A stretch of 64,000 nt of DNA from Mycogone perniciosa (lineage: Eukaryota; Ascomycota; Sordariomycetes; Hypocreales; Hypocreaceae), in assembly GCA_025331125.1 (NCBI GenBank), contig JAOALB010000070.1:124001-188000 (forward strand), read 5' to 3'. The position numbers were made by a program, and so were the translations under genes. Shown here one piece after another: positions 1 to 12,766 of this stretch (position 1 is its first letter; the number at the start of each line of letters is the position of its first letter). A model generated the notes under the pieces. The model was not told the origin of the DNA. It did not search any database and saw only the letters and a program-made list of their open reading frames with translations.

Positions 1-3000
1 GTTGAACTTGTTGTCCAAGCGACGGTTGCTACCAGCATGTTAGCATATTGCAAGTCCACAGCCCAAGATAATCAAGTTTACTTACTTCCATTGGTTGAAG
101 ATCTGCATCCACACAAACGTATTGAAGACCAGCGTATCAATGTCTTCCTTACCGGGGATGTCTTCTGGTCTGGGGTTGGGTCCCAAAAAGGGATTGATAA
201 CCTTGTTGCCGCCGTAGTACAACATGAAGGTAATGGCGAGCTGATAGATTGCTTGACCAATAATCATCTTCCACATAGTTGGAGAAATGATAGAGGAGCC
301 CTTGAGCTCGGGCTTCCTGTCTAGAATACTCTCCTGTGGCGGGTCGGTTGCGAGAGCCAGTGCTGCCAGCGTATCCATGATCAGGTTAACCCACAGCAAC
401 TGAACTGCTCTCAAAACTGACTGTTCTCTGTCGCTTGAAACTGCAGTGACAAAGGTGAGCACGACAGCAGTGATGTTGACGGTCAACTGGAACTGCAGGA
501 AACGCTTGACAGCATCGTTGACGGCACGACCCCATTTGAGAGCCTTGACAATGCTAGCGAAGTTGTCATCCATCAAGATGATAGCTGACGCTTCCTTGGC
601 AACTTCAGTACCAGCAATACCCATGGAGAAACCAACGTCAGCCATCTTCAGAGCAGGGGCATCATTGGTACCGTCACCGGTAACAGCAACAGTCTCACCC
701 ATGTCCTTGAGTCTCTTGACAAGGATGCGCTTATCCTGTGGGCTGGATCTTGCGAGCACGTGCAGCCTGGGGATGATTTCGTTTTGCTCATATGTGCTCA
801 AGTTGCGGAAATCCGGGCCTTCCATGACAAGACTGTCGGGCTGCAGGATGCCGCACTCCTTGGCAATAGACTGGGCAGTAATCTTGTTGTCGCCAGTGAC
901 CATGCGGACGACCACACCGGCCTTTTGGCACAGCTGGACAGCCTCGAAGACGCCGTCACGAAGGGGATCTTGAATGCCCACCACACTGATGAAAGTCATG
1001 TTCTGGAACAAATCCTCAAACAGAATCTCGCCTTTGCCTCCACCTTTGCGAGCGGTGCGTGGAGGCCAGGCCTCGAAATCCTTGTAGCAGATGCCAATGG
1101 TTCGCAGGGAGCGGGTCGCATAGGAATAAATGAGCTGGTTGATCGTTTCCACATTCTCAGTCGTCATTTGGATAGTGGTAGCATCCACAGTCGGGTCTTG
1201 TAGAGTTTGCGTGCACTTAGCAAGCAAGATTTCCGAAGCACCCTTGACGTAGAGCCTAGCCATTCCGTTTGGAAGTTGAGCAACGATACCCATGCACTTG
1301 CGGCCGGAGTCAAAGGGAATGATTTGCAGCGTTGTGGCATTCTCTCGTAGCTCACTAACAGGACCCATACCCAAGTGAGCTCTAGCAAAGATAAGAAGAG
1401 CGGTCTCCGTCTTCGAGCCAATAAACGTCTTTTCTCCGTCGACTTCGCCTTCAAAAGCGGTGGAGTTCAAGGCAATAGACTTCAACAACAGGTCCTTGAC
1501 GGGGGCACTGAGCATCTTGACGGATTCGGAAGCAGACATGCCACCGCTTCCCGGTTGTTTTTCATCAAGCTGGGCATCGGGTTTGTCGTCTTGACGAGAT
1601 CCGCCAAATTTGTGCTTAGTTCCAATGGTTCCAGCCACGACTTGCATCTTGTTCTGTGTCAGAGTTCCCGTCTTGTCCGAGCAGATTGTTGTTGCATTGC
1701 CCATGACCTCGCAAGCTTTCAAGTGTCGCACCAAGTTGGCGTCCTTCAACATACGGGTTGTAGCAAAGGCCAGAGCCAGTGTTACAGCAAGGGGGAGACC
1801 TTCAGGAACGGCAACGACAATGATTGTGACCACTACAATGAAGATGTTGAGGAAATTTTGTCCCTTTTCAGCGGGTGTTAGATTGTCTTGACCAGGCAGG
1901 CGTACGAGGAACTGGATAAAGAGGACAAGAAACAAGGCCAGACCAGCAGCACCACCAAGCTTGGCAATGTATGTGGCAATAACGTTGAGCTTGGCCTGAA
2001 GAGGAGTCATCTCCGGGTCCTCGTTAAGTGCCATGAGAGTCTTGCCATAAGATGAGTAGACACCAGTTGATGTGACCATAAATGTGCCAACACCCTCCAT
2101 GATTCGGGCACCAGACTGAATAAAGGGGTCCATCTTCTTGAGGCTTTCGTTGTTCTCTATAGCTTCGAATACTTCGTCGGCAGGTCGTTTGCGGATAATA
2201 TCTGACTCGCCAGTTGTCTGAGACTCGTCGCATTTCACGTCAAATCCCTCGATGAGAATTCCGTCGACAGGAACCAAGTCACCAGGCTCCAGGTGAACCA
2301 CGTCGCCAACCATGACATCGTATACAGAAACCTCCATTGTTGTTCCAGAACGTACAACCTTGATGTTTCGATCTTGTTTCTTCTTATTTAGTTTCGCAAA
2401 CTGCCGTTCCTTGGAATAATCGTTGAGTGAGCCGACAATGACGACGATGGCAATGGCAACAATAATGGCAACACCCTCGACCCATTCCACTTTTGGCTCA
2501 CCATCTTTGTGTTGCCCACCAAAGGTCTGGTAAAGGCCAACAGCAAGACTGATGGCGGCAGCAATGGACAAAAGAATCAAAACCTTGTCATTGTACGTAA
2601 TCCACATGAGCTCCAACAAGCTCTTGCCTTTCTTTTCAGGTAATCGATTGTCTCTGAAAACGCGGTATCGGTCTTGGAAGCTTTCAGGGGTCTGGTTCGA
2701 TCTCGAGGTTATACGAGACGTCGTACGAATTGTCGGATGATTCGCAGGCTCGGCGATCACGTCTGCAGGTACCGACTTGCCACCCTTTTTTGACGTGGCC
2801 TCGCCAAACGTGACATAGCCCTCAAGTCGATTCTCATCGGTACTCAGTCCAGCTTTGCGATCGGTTCGTAAGCCCCTTTCAAAACCACGCATGCCACCCA
2901 ATTGATAGAATGCGGAAAGATTCTTTGGGTTGAACATCTTGTTTAGCTGGCCGGGCGTGAAGGCGAACGGGTTGTTTTCGACCTGGAAGTCCTCTTCGGT

Positions 3001-3600
3001 TCCGGCGTCGGGACTCAACGCGGTGTCATCATTCATGATCTTATCGTTTGCCGGCGACATTTTGTATTTATCTGTTTGAGTTGAGCTGGAAGCGACAACC
3101 GTGGTATCACCGCCTGAATAGAACGAACGGTTGGCATCGTCCGAGTCAACTGAGTTTTGCCTTGATCGTAAATTGTTTGGGGGCACCAGTAAGAAGCCTG
3201 GTCGCGACTCGCCTCGCGTTGCGATGGGCGTCGAGACATTGTGAGGGCTCGTCGGTCGACTATTCCGTTCGAACGATGTGTCAAGCTGTAGGTCGGTGTG
3301 ACTTCCTTGTGAGAAGCCGAACGGCGGCTCTACCATGGTCGAGGGACTAACCGCGTCGTCCTGGGGAGAGATTGGGGAAATAGACTGTGGCTGCAGCTGT
3401 TGTGGGGACTCGTGTGTAACGTCAACAATGCCGGTATTTGGATTGACGGCAGTTGTGTCAATGGTAATTGTCGGGCTGCAAGGAGCTGGTCAGCGAATAG
3501 TATATGAAGGGGAGTGAACAATTTGTTGGGAAAAAACATACGCCCTCCTTCTCGCTAACGGAGGGTCTGGCGACGTCTCAGCATCATTTGATTCCGCCAT
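1..3600 (-). CDS. P-type Ca2+-ATPase, PMC1/NCA type (3' end outside window)
   Basis: P2B calcium pump expected to move cytosolic Ca2+ into the vacuole or out of the cell. The model has exon 1 at 3600-3542 (starting MAESNDAETSPDPPL), a 66-bp intron, exon 2 at 3475-86, a 57-bp intron (85-29), and exon 3 from 28 leftwards. The second junction reads FNQW then NNRRLDNKFN, the conserved order for this family. Visible motifs are the M4 PEGLPLAV loop, the phosphorylation site CSDKTGTLTQNK (Asp near residue 620), the KGASE nucleotide-binding segment and the hinge TGDGTNDAPALK. About 1,159 residues lie in the window; the last membrane segments and C-terminal tail are missing. The roughly 230-residue N-terminal region is Ser/Thr-rich, as in fungal PMC1/NCA-2 homologues. 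An internal ATG at 3336 gives a shorter ORF, but the spliced upstream exon is more family-like. Family assignment is firm; vacuolar versus plasma-membrane location is inferred. Confidence 0.93.
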
Positions 3601-6600
3601 GGTTGGCACACAGCCGCCTCCCTAGAGGCAGCAACAGCTGATTATTGCGGCTCTGTGTGTGTAAGACCTAAAATGCAGACGAGGCTATGCTCAGAGGGGC
3701 GATAAATGAGTGACGGCACTCAGCCTGGGAGGGATTGATGATAACGGTTGGTCGTTGCCACAGGGAGAAATTCGGCGTTGTTGATGCTCGACACAGGAGA
3801 GAAGCGTCACTGGGAGAGAGCCTCGCGCGCGGCTAGTCAAGGCGAATTAAGGGCCCAGGGCATGGGCATGGCAGACAAGACGCCTAAGTCTAAAGTCGAA
3901 GCCTCGTGAGACTGGCTGAGCATCGGTTTCGAGAGTGTCAGAGGGACTGTGATGGTTTGCGTGCCCGTGTGCTTTTCATGTTTGATTCCCTAGTCGGTTC
4001 TTACTGTTACAGCAGCAAGACGACGAGGCAGTGCAGAAATGGGGGCGTGCTATTGGCCGCACCCTCTCCGCTAAAAACCCGGGCGGTGGAGTCGCACGAG
4101 GTACAGCGGCTGCCGTCGAAAGTACCTGGCCCCGAGGCCCCACGCCGGACGACATATGAGTACCTGGTACTAGTACCTAACCTAAATCGCGTGCGAAGTG
4201 CGAAGTACATACGAAGTACGGAGTACACACCTCTGTGATGGAAGGCGCTGGCTGGACTGGACTCTGAATCAGCAGAGCATCACCCACAAAATCCATGACC
4301 GGGGGGGGCTCTCAGTTGGCCTCTGCCAAGACTCCTAAGGTCGTTGAGGGATTTGCCGCCGGGGGCCAACATATTAACGCAAGGTACGGAGTACCAGCGT
4401 AATAATATTATGCAGTGTTACTACGGAGTACTACCACTTGGACTCGTAGTATCTATGTAGTAACGCAGTGGGTGTGGTGTGTATGCCCGGAGGATCGGTA
4501 GTTGAAGCGGTATGGACTGACTGCCTAACCATCATCATCTACACCTACGAGTACATAGCAAACTGGCGAGACAATCTTGACTCAGTTCATGCCCATGTCA
4601 TCTCATGTCATGGGTTATCGCCTGAGAGGATAGAGGATAGCCACTCACAGCCTCCTGGCTCACACGACCAGACAGTTGGGCTCACTCATGTACGAGCACT
4701 CATAAGTGGCTCGACTGTTCTCCTTCCGGATTGGGCCATTAACGGTATTGGGCTCTTCAGGCGCCAACAGGAAGACTTTGTTGTCAGTCTCTTTATCCTA
4801 CGAGTAGTATTTGAAATTGTGCACATCAGAACCCAATAATAATGGGCAGTCAAATCTCATGCCATCAGCCCTATAATGACTAAAATATTAGATGCTCGGA
4901 CCGAATGAGTTTTTTGTGCTGACAGACCCCATTTCGGCCCAGCAACTCTTACCGGTGCTACACTGCTCCGTACGACTAGTAATAGTTCCAGATCGCTGGT
5001 CTTCCCCGTAGGAGCATGCCACGTAACAAAAAAAAACAAAAAAAGAAGAAAGAAAGCCTCAACTATCTGAAAGGCTACAAGTCGTCTAGCGAACGTAAGA
5101 CAACTAGAAATCGGTCACGCAGAGGCTGAGTCGACAAAATTTTCGCCGCTCAGACCGGTGTTTGCGTACGTTTGTTGGAGGCCGCCACTAACACATGGAT
5201 TTAAGCTCAGGAAGAAGGTTTTGCCACAGAAGACGGTAAGGACCTCCCCTATGGGGATGGCAGATCTGCCACGCGAGGCGACCCAACAAACAGCTGGAAA
5301 CAAACAAACAAACAAACAAACAAACATGGAATCTCGCGGTCCAGATCTCAGGGTCCAGGGGAGTCCAGAGTCGGGAAACAGCGTGCCAAGACCCGAGATC
5401 GCCCCTGTTGCCTTGCAGTAAACAGCTCACGGACTACGTAAGGCAGAGAGCAAAGGGAGTCGTCACTTCACCGCAGTGGGCGGTGGCGTCCCAGCACTCT
5501 GAGCTTCCTCGTCAGCACTCGATGAAATGTAGGGCATTCCAAGAGGACGGTCACCAACAATGCTGTCAGGATCGACGAGACGATCGGGATTCCACATTGA
5601 TTGCAGGGAAAGAATTAAACAAAAGAAAAAAAACATCCAAGCTTTGTTAACTAACGGTGAGCTTGTTGGGCAGCATGCCTTGTTTGGAAGGTTGCATACT
5701 TGGAGCTTGTATCTCGATCATGATAGGCCACAATATACGAAGTACCTCATGTACGAATGAATATTGGAATTCTATGATTCGTCCCAGAGTAACTAACCAG
5801 GCGTTTGGAAGCCACTCCAATATTGAGGATTACGAAGTACAATTCTCTCAAATCTCTTCTCTCCCCCCGGCGTTCCCTAGCTAGCAAAACTGCCAAGCAG
5901 CCCGGGTTTTCCTTCAGCGTCGCATCTTTCGATATAAAACGGGCCTCCCGCACTACCCCTGACACACCTTAATAATGTTAAGCTACATTTCAAGCGCTGG
6001 CGCCGGCTCGGCAGCGCAACGCCATCTACGGAGTAGGCAATTCAATTTCGGGGCCCAAATCGAGGTCGCCTCGTGCCCATCACCTATCACACCGCACGAG
6101 GAGGGAGAAACATGCCAAGCGCCATGGGGGGCCCTTGGATCAAAATGCAGAAGAGAATCCCACGATCGCCTCATGGCATAGGTACAACCAAGCTTCTTCG
6201 ACGCACAACCTTCTTTTTTTTTCTCTGGGGCAAAGCGCGCCAACAAAATGTTCTCAGGTGCATGAAGCACTGCACTCTCCGCTTTATTTCATCTAAAGTT
6301 TCTCGGCTTGCATCATGAAATGTCTCGATCTCTCCCAAATGGTGATGGGTTGAGGCTGAGCAAAACACGCCATACCGCCGCGAGCGAATGAATATCCTTT
6401 CCCCGCATCTTGCCGTGAAGGCTTGAGCCCTTTTTGCATCTGATTGCCACTGCAGCAGTCCTTTATCTCCAACTCCGTACGCAGTCCAGGCCATATCCAC
6501 GAGTATATCCGAAGCGTGATCGCTTGAATGCAAAGAGCGGAGCCGCTCCGTCCAATAGTCCCCGAAAATCCGGATTGGGTCTCTCGATGCCCCTCATCAA

Positions 6601-7589
6601 AAGCCGATATGCACAGTAATACTAAGAGCCAGCCAAGATCTGACTTTACGCATGCGGGAAGTTCAAGACCAGGCGTCATGGATTTTGCTGCAACTGTCGA
6701 GCACAGCCTCCTTGGTCAGCTTACAGATTCTGCAAAAGTATGTAGCTTGCCCACTTGCATGCAACTAATAGCGTGCTGCCATGTGAACCGAGTCGAATGG
6801 AGCTGTCACCATATGAGACGTGGGACGTGATGCATCCATCATACCACGAACAGCCGATGCTTAAGCCGTTCAGGATAACGTACCCCGGGAATTGTAGAAG
6901 TTCCCACGGTTCCCCAAAGTTGGTTGCGAAAACGCCAAGTTTTGTCTAAAAAACTTAGCTTTGCGATGCCAAGCGAGCATGTTTATGGGGGCAAGGGCAC
7001 AGCCCCGAATGAGGAGAAGTTGGCCACTAAGCATCCAGGTCTTCGTGCATAGAGAGCTCTTGTTATGTGCAAAGGCGAGATCGAATCTCGTATGTAGGTG
7101 CGGAGTTACATGTATGTTTCATGCGTTGGATGAGCTAAGGCCTAGAGTTTCTGCGTCACCACGGGATCACGTATGCCGTGGTATCAGCGTGGCGATGGGG
7201 GGGAGAGTCATTGTAGCCCTGGGCTATAGTAGCCTGTAGTTGAACTTTTATCCATGAGTCTAGCAATTTACACCTGGTACATCTTCACTTTTGGGGAGCT
7301 TGACTCTGTCAAAGTGGATTGGGGTCTTGACTTTTGATGCTGCTCACAAGTCAATTCTGTGATGCATCTGCGTACCCAGAGACAAACCTTAACGTAGCAG
7401 AAATGAAGTTGTAATTAAGAATAATCCAAATAATCCAACCAAGCATGTACAAAATCGGGAAACTTTTAAATGCCGTCCCTATAATACTCCTGTACCATCA
7501 TTTGTTGCTCTAGGGTATTGGTTGCAAGAGCATTGCGTTGGGCTGCCAGGGTCGACAACAACCGAACCGGGGCCTATCGACACACAAGG
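3601..7589. other. Gene-poor intergenic stretch
   Basis: I see no supported gene in these 4 kb. It presumably contains the promoter and 5' leader of the calcium pump on the left and of the small membrane-protein gene on the right. It carries several copies of the TACGGAGTA motif (near 4217, 4385, 4422 and 6027), related CGAAGTAC words near 4200-4220, and an AAAC microsatellite. Open frames here are under about 130 codons, overlap on both strands and lack recognisable domains. Confidence 0.6.
5298..5325. repeat. (AAAC)n microsatellite
   Basis: Seven consecutive AAAC units are read directly in the sequence, in non-coding DNA. Confidence 0.95.
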
Positions 7590-8157
7590 ATGAAGATGGA
7601 GTCCTCTCCGGCTCCGTGTCCCCGGACTGTCCCGGCCTCCAAAATGGGTCTACACGGTAAGCATACAATCCCATATGCGAAGTACTCTAGGATCACAGGG
7701 TCTAACATAAACAGGTGGCGTTATGTTCATGATATTCTACCTCATGATTCCAACGTCCTGCATCTTATTGGGTCGAATGAACACCGAAAAAGTGGCCAAG
7801 CGTATGTATCTATGACACACTAAAGCTGTCCTCATATGCTAACTATCCTATCATACTATAGAATTCACTCTTTCCACCAGCTTCCGACAACTGGAACTGT
7901 GTCTTGCAACTGCCTTCCTCGTCAGCGTACTTCAGACTTTCTTTTGCGCCTTGAGCATGCCATGGTCCCAATTTGACAGCCTGATCTCAATTGTATTCAC
8001 TGGGGGCGTTATTGTCACCTTGATCAGCTTATTCTCGGTACTGCTTGGGTGGAATGCCAAGCGTTGGATTGTCGCGGACAAGCTTAACTTGGAGTTAACG
8101 GGGTACCGGCAACTTGACCAGGACGTTCATCGCCTTCCTGATTCTCGCCTTGTCTAG
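7590..8157 (+). CDS. Small multi-pass membrane protein, unknown function
   Basis: A three-exon model is supported by good splice sites: 7590-7656, 7715-7801 and 7862-8157, with introns of 58 bp (GTAAGC, branch CTAAC, acceptor ACAG) and 60 bp (GTATGT, branch GCTAAC, acceptor ATAG). The frame stays open and gives 149 residues. Three hydrophobic segments are clear: GVMFMIFYLMIPTSCILLG (about residues 24-42), one around LCLATAFLVSVLQTFFCAL, and ISIVFTGGVIVTLISLFSVL. I do not recognise the family. Hydrophobic stretches continue just downstream in other frames, so the gene may be longer, spliced differently, or a decayed remnant of a larger transporter-like protein. The ATG at 7590 is the first in frame; an ATG two codons downstream is an alternative. 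Confidence 0.55.
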
Positions 8158-9537
8158 AGGCAATGTTAGTGAAGACTGCCTTAGTTGTGTCAATCTATAT
8201 TACTCCGTGCTATCCCTTCGAGACCTTTGTCCTCAACCGATCACTCTCGGTGTATGCACAACTTGTGATACAGCTACTCCTACTGAGACTTCTAAGCCAC
8301 TGTGGAGGCGTATGTTCGCAATCTTGGCGACAGTACTCCGTAATTCTCGATACAAACCACATCGTATGTAGTACCGTCGTATATTTCAGGCCATCCTATC
8401 AACAAATAGTATCAGATGGTGGGCAAGGCGTGCGCGAAAGTCCACCAATCAATCACACATCCCACACGCACTGCAAGGTGTTTTGCACAACAACCACCAC
8501 CGATCTGAACACACTCAATACCACTAATATTACGAGCACTAGTCAGTACTCCGACTGTCACCCTCAATCTTTCTCAATGATACTCCGTACGGAATGTGTG
8601 GTTGCTTCCCCAGCCTTTACGGTACGTATCACTGAGGCTGTGCTTTGCTCGTGCCGCTCCTTGCCGCCCACAGGTTCATCAAATCCTCGGTTTCCTTCGT
8701 CACAACACGAATGTGCTACGACTAAGAGGATCTTAGCCAAAACAAGACTGAGGTGGACATGAGAAGGGTCTAGACACTCAACTTGTGGAGCGAACCTCTG
8801 GCATCGCCTCAATGCCAAGGAGAGATCATTGCGTAGAGAGAGTGAAGCTTATTGAGAAACAGAACCTCACTCCTCATCGGATATTCCTAGCTGGGGGCGT
8901 CTAGCAAAATCCTTCCATCACCTACTACCGAGGCATGGGGCCGGTCCTGTCATTGCACCCTATCTCTCCAACGGGTTGGGGTTTATACTAGTACGGAGTA
9001 CTACTAATACCACAGCAATTCTATTGCGGAGTTGCATACGGAGTACGGAGTACGGACAAGCCGTAGGGGTCTTTTTTGCAATATGTTTCGGAGCTCGGTA
9101 CTCCGTATTCCACATATGGTGATTGACGCTGTGACTGTCGTAGCTCAAATGGAGCGAATCCGACCCATGTTTGCCCGCAATGCCGGAGGCCTCCCACGAG
9201 TGACTTTCATGTCAGAATAAGCAACGAGAGAATATTAACATTTGTCTCTGATACTATGTACGAGTACTCCGTAGGTACGGAGTAGGAGAAAAATACTGAA
9301 TATCGCAATCAAAAGGCTTCTCTTGGCATGCTCGAGAATTACGGCGGCAATCTCGCTGTCTCAAAGAGACATTCCGGCTATGGACGAAAGGCCTAGGGTT
9401 GTGCTTCCTCACGTTGTGCTTGTCTTCAGAGGCGCACCATTATGAGCAAGCATCCTGAGCCTCACCAGATGCGAGTATCGGTCTAAACAAAAGCTTCTAC
9501 GACTTCTCTGGGAATGCTTTCTAATGGCTGCTGTGTA
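8158..9537. other. Intergenic region with possible decayed coding traces
   Basis: The first 150 bases encode hydrophobic stretches in two different frames (TRTFIAFLILALS near 8115-8155, and KTALVVSIYITPCYPFETF near 8169-8225), without one clean reading frame. From about 8330 onward the region carries TACGGAGTA-type motifs, which in this window mark non-coding DNA. The right part holds the 3' flank of the PBY1 gene. No other gene is supported. Confidence 0.45.
8992..9284. repeat. Dense cluster of the TACGGAGTA / TACTCCGTA motif
   Basis: Six exact copies of the 9-mer, in both orientations, lie within 293 bp: near 8992, 9037, 9044 (overlapping the previous one), 9099, 9265 and 9276. The unit is close to a palindrome in extended form (GTACGGAGTAC). 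This is the densest group of a motif scattered through the window's intergenic DNA. Confidence 0.85.
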
Positions 9538-12080
9538 TCATCTCCTCCCCAAGTCTATCTTGCGCACCTCAACCATATCTCCATCTTCCTGGCCATTCTT
9601 CACCGAGACAGCCTCGATATTGAAGAAGGGCACGACACCTCGACGAACAACCCCCCTCCAGAACCCTTCCACAACATCCTGCAAGTCCCCTCCCGTCTGC
9701 TTAAAGTCCGGGAACGCATTAACCTCCAACAACCATGCCACCCCCTTCGCATCCACCAAGAAGTCCAGGCCAAACACCTCAAACGCATTCGGCAACGTCT
9801 GGAAGTGGATCGGCATAGCCCTCGCCGCCGCCTCGAACACCTCCCCCGTCACGCTGCATATCTGGGCAAACACATCCCCCAGGGTTGCCTCCGGCAAGGG
9901 CAGGTCCCAGAACCGCTGCACCGTGTTTTCGTTGGGCGAGTCTTGCAGACATGTATTTGTCAGGAAGGCCTCAATGTCGTTGGGGGAATCCGAGGGGGCT
10001 GTGCATGGCTTCCCCGCGAAGAGGGCTAGCATGTGCCTGTAAACGTAGACGTTGAGGCTCCCTGTGCAAAGCACGTACGTGCGTATGTGGAACTTGTGCC
10101 CTCCTCCGGAGGAGGTGAGGAGAGGGGGGTGGATGTATGGCTGAGCCACGAAGTGACGAAGATGCGATGTAGTGATGTAGTCTCCATCCTCTGCTGACCG
10201 GTCTGAAGCTTCGCCTCGTTGACCCGCCTCTTCCTCCTCGTCCTCCTCATCGTCGCTGTCTGGGCGATCCGCCTCCCATCCGTCGAAGACAGCCTGAAGC
10301 TCCTCCATCGTACTGAACAGGCGAATGCCCTGACCGCGATCACTCATGCCGGGCTTCAATATCCACCACTCCCTCTCGTCAGACTCCAACTCTGCGTTGC
10401 GATCCATACTCTCGCGGAGGTCAAACGCTTCAACAAGGGCATCATCAAGGAACTCGGCGTAGTCAACCTCGAAAGCCTCGCTGCGCTTGAGGTGTTCCTT
10501 GAGAACGGATCCCGGATTCTTGGCCACCCAGTGGTCGAGGGTTGCGGATAGGTAGTGTTTCCTGATGAGAGCCTTTCGTATCATGTAGCTGTTGATGAGG
10601 CAGGATCGAGGATGCGATGATGCAAATTCGAAGTCGATAGACTCGTAGGGGGTGATTTGCAAGACTTTGACGTCCGGAGAGGAGAGCATGCCTGCCAAAC
10701 CAAGGCCATCTTCTGATGATGATACGTCGGTGACGAGACTCAACGTATCCTTGGGCAGTACAGAGTCCAACGCAGATAGAATAAGGGGCTGAACATATGG
10801 ATCATCGTATGAGACGACAGCTTGTACCTTCTCCCCCTTCTCCTCTCGGATTGCCACCTCTTGTGTGAAGGTTACTTCCACCGATGAAGAGCTTGGACTA
10901 TGAAAAACTGTATGTAAGAATATGATCTACTACCGACCGATCTTCAATTACGCATAGATTACATGTAATCCAAGCCGTCGTAACTCATCACCTCTTCTCT
11001 TCATATATCCTGAAAATATGCAATGCCACACAACACAAACGCAACGGAGGTACTACTCACAGCTCTAGCTCTTTCTGGGCCTTTGCGCCTGCGCAGCTCG
11101 CAAAATTCGCCCTGAGGGGCGTAACACTGAGTCGCCGAGTTAGTTGCAATGTTTATCGTGTTTCAAGATATCGAGACTCACCTTGATTGCCCTTCTTTAA
11201 CAACCCAGCCGTCCGTTCCAGGACCGGACTCGTCCACACTCTTGTACACCTCTGTGAACTTGGGAGCCCACTTGAAGTGCTTATGGCTATGTCCCTTTTC
11301 GTTGGACTTGTCCTTGTTCTTGTCATCCACTTCACCTTCAGGACCTTCACGTATTCTCGCCTCTTCGATGGCTTCTTCATCTGCAGGGCAGTCAATCGCC
11401 TCAAAGCAGCCCCCATCTCTCCAGTAATTCTGCAAAATATCCGTCCAGATGGTCTTGTTCTTCTCCACGCCCTCAACGAGCGGGACGTTGACGCTATACA
11501 AATCCGCGCTGCCATCCGTCGGCCAATTCTTGTATAAGTACTCGATGAGCCTGACGCTGTGTCGACAAGCTGCATCGATAATCAAGGGATCATGGTTCCG
11601 CGTGAAGAAGGCAAAACTCAGAGCAATGGATTTCCGATTGCAAATCGCAGCCTCCATCGCAGCACCAAGGGTTCCCGAGCTCAAGGCAAAGATGGCCGTG
11701 GTATTCCTCCCGTAGTTTGGTCCGCTCACGACCAAATCGATAGGCCCCTTCTCCTCGAAGAAGTGATTCAGCCCAATCTGCACGCAAGACGCCGGTGTTC
11801 CGTCGATGAGGATCCATTCCTCCACATCGCCCGAGGGAGAGGGTCGAGTATGCGTCGTTCCCTCGTCGTCTTCGCCGTGGCTCTTGGACGATGGATGGTA
11901 GTAGAGCGGCTTGAGGGTCTGGCCGATCATGTGGGCTTTCCCGATCCATGAGCGCTGTGTATGGGGGACACAGACAGATACAGTGTGCCCGGCCTGCTGT
12001 AAGTGCCGTACGAGGGAGTGGACATAAGGAGAGGAGTGAGGCGACGGCGGGCCATCATCGTTGGTTACGAGGATATGCAT
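9538..12080 (-). CDS. PBY1: SurE-like phosphatase/nucleotidase fused to tubulin-tyrosine-ligase domain (Pby1 type)
   Basis: Exons are 12080-11182, 11126-11061 and 10897-9538, with introns of 55 and 163 bp; the joined frame is exact and gives 774 residues. The N-terminal half starts MHILVTNDDGP, the metal-binding signature of SurE (acid phosphatase/5'-nucleotidase), followed by the VSGPNYGRN motif. The small middle exon supplies a linker. The C-terminal half is an ATP-grasp TTL-like domain: WWILKPGMSDRGQGI near residue 505, and the metal-site segment FLVDAKGVAWLLEVNAFPDF near 700-720. Between them is a long acidic insertion (DSDDEEDEEEEA). Yeast Pby1 has the same SurE-plus-TTL order and associates with P-bodies and the mRNA decapping enzyme; that role is carried over by homology. 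Read separately, the two large exons would look like two genes, but the splice sites and the known fusion argue for one. Confidence 0.88.
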
Positions 12081-12766
12081 TGTTTGGCGATGTTCACAGA
12101 CAAAGGCGAGGAGGCAATCGGACTGTCGAGGATGGTTCCAAGATCAGGATGAAAAAGAGTTGCCAGAAATTCAGCGCATTCAGCAGCTGTAGCAGCAGTT
12201 TCAGCGCTATAATTTGCGTCTTGTCCCGTTGATAGGCGGCGGCAATGGAAAGATATGGAGTAAATAAATAAAGGATGAGGGGCAGAGATCGAGTTGACGC
12301 GGGGCAATGCACACACTATGGGACCGTTGGGCTGCGAGAGAGAAATGGTGCAATATTTCGAGTCTTTTCCGAGTTTGAGTACTACTACTAATTGATTGAT
12401 TGATAACCTATAGCTACAGGAGAGACACAGACATTACATAGCTCCAGACACATCTTCAAACTTCGCCGTTTAGCAGAATCGGATCATCATAACATAATCT
12501 ATGATCCCTTTCCTCGTCGTCCAGCTGCTGTTCCGACGGATATCCACATTGTCCGCCAACGCCATAACAGAACCGAATCCATCCGCTTCCACTTCCAGAT
12601 CATGATGGATGGAATATTCAACAAGAAGTGCAAAATTAGTTGACATCAAAGAAGCCGCCAGAAAGCAGCTTTTCCCGCCGGGTACCGCAGCCAAGAGACT
12701 ATTACGAAATCCATAAAACACAAACCGAGGCAACCCATTTTCTCCTTCCTCAAGCGTAGGCATCTC
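12081..12766. other. Intergenic, promoter side of PBY1
   Basis: This 0.7-kb gap lies between two minus-strand genes. It contains the 5' leader of the PBY1-like gene and the 3' flank of the next gene. A 97-codon minus-strand frame (12470-12763) starts just after that gene's stop but has no recognisable features, so I treat it as 3' UTR. A short GATT run occurs near 12390. Confidence 0.6.

Noticed and set aside
82..3336. Calcium pump ending in FNQWK at position 82
   Set aside because: The stop lies in a 57-bp intron; splicing restores the conserved NNRRLDNKF segment running off the window.
8163..8762. 199-codon ORF downstream of the small membrane protein
   Set aside because: Only its first ~45 codons look protein-like; the rest is Thr/Ser-rich chance sequence that includes two TACTCCGTA motifs.
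11178..12080. A stand-alone SurE gene
   Set aside because: Its apparent stop lies inside a GTGAGT intron, and the SurE-TTL fusion is a known fungal protein.
12470..12763. 97-codon minus-strand frame just after the unknown SP/TP-rich gene
   Set aside because: No domain, different frame from the gene, and it fits a 3' UTR.
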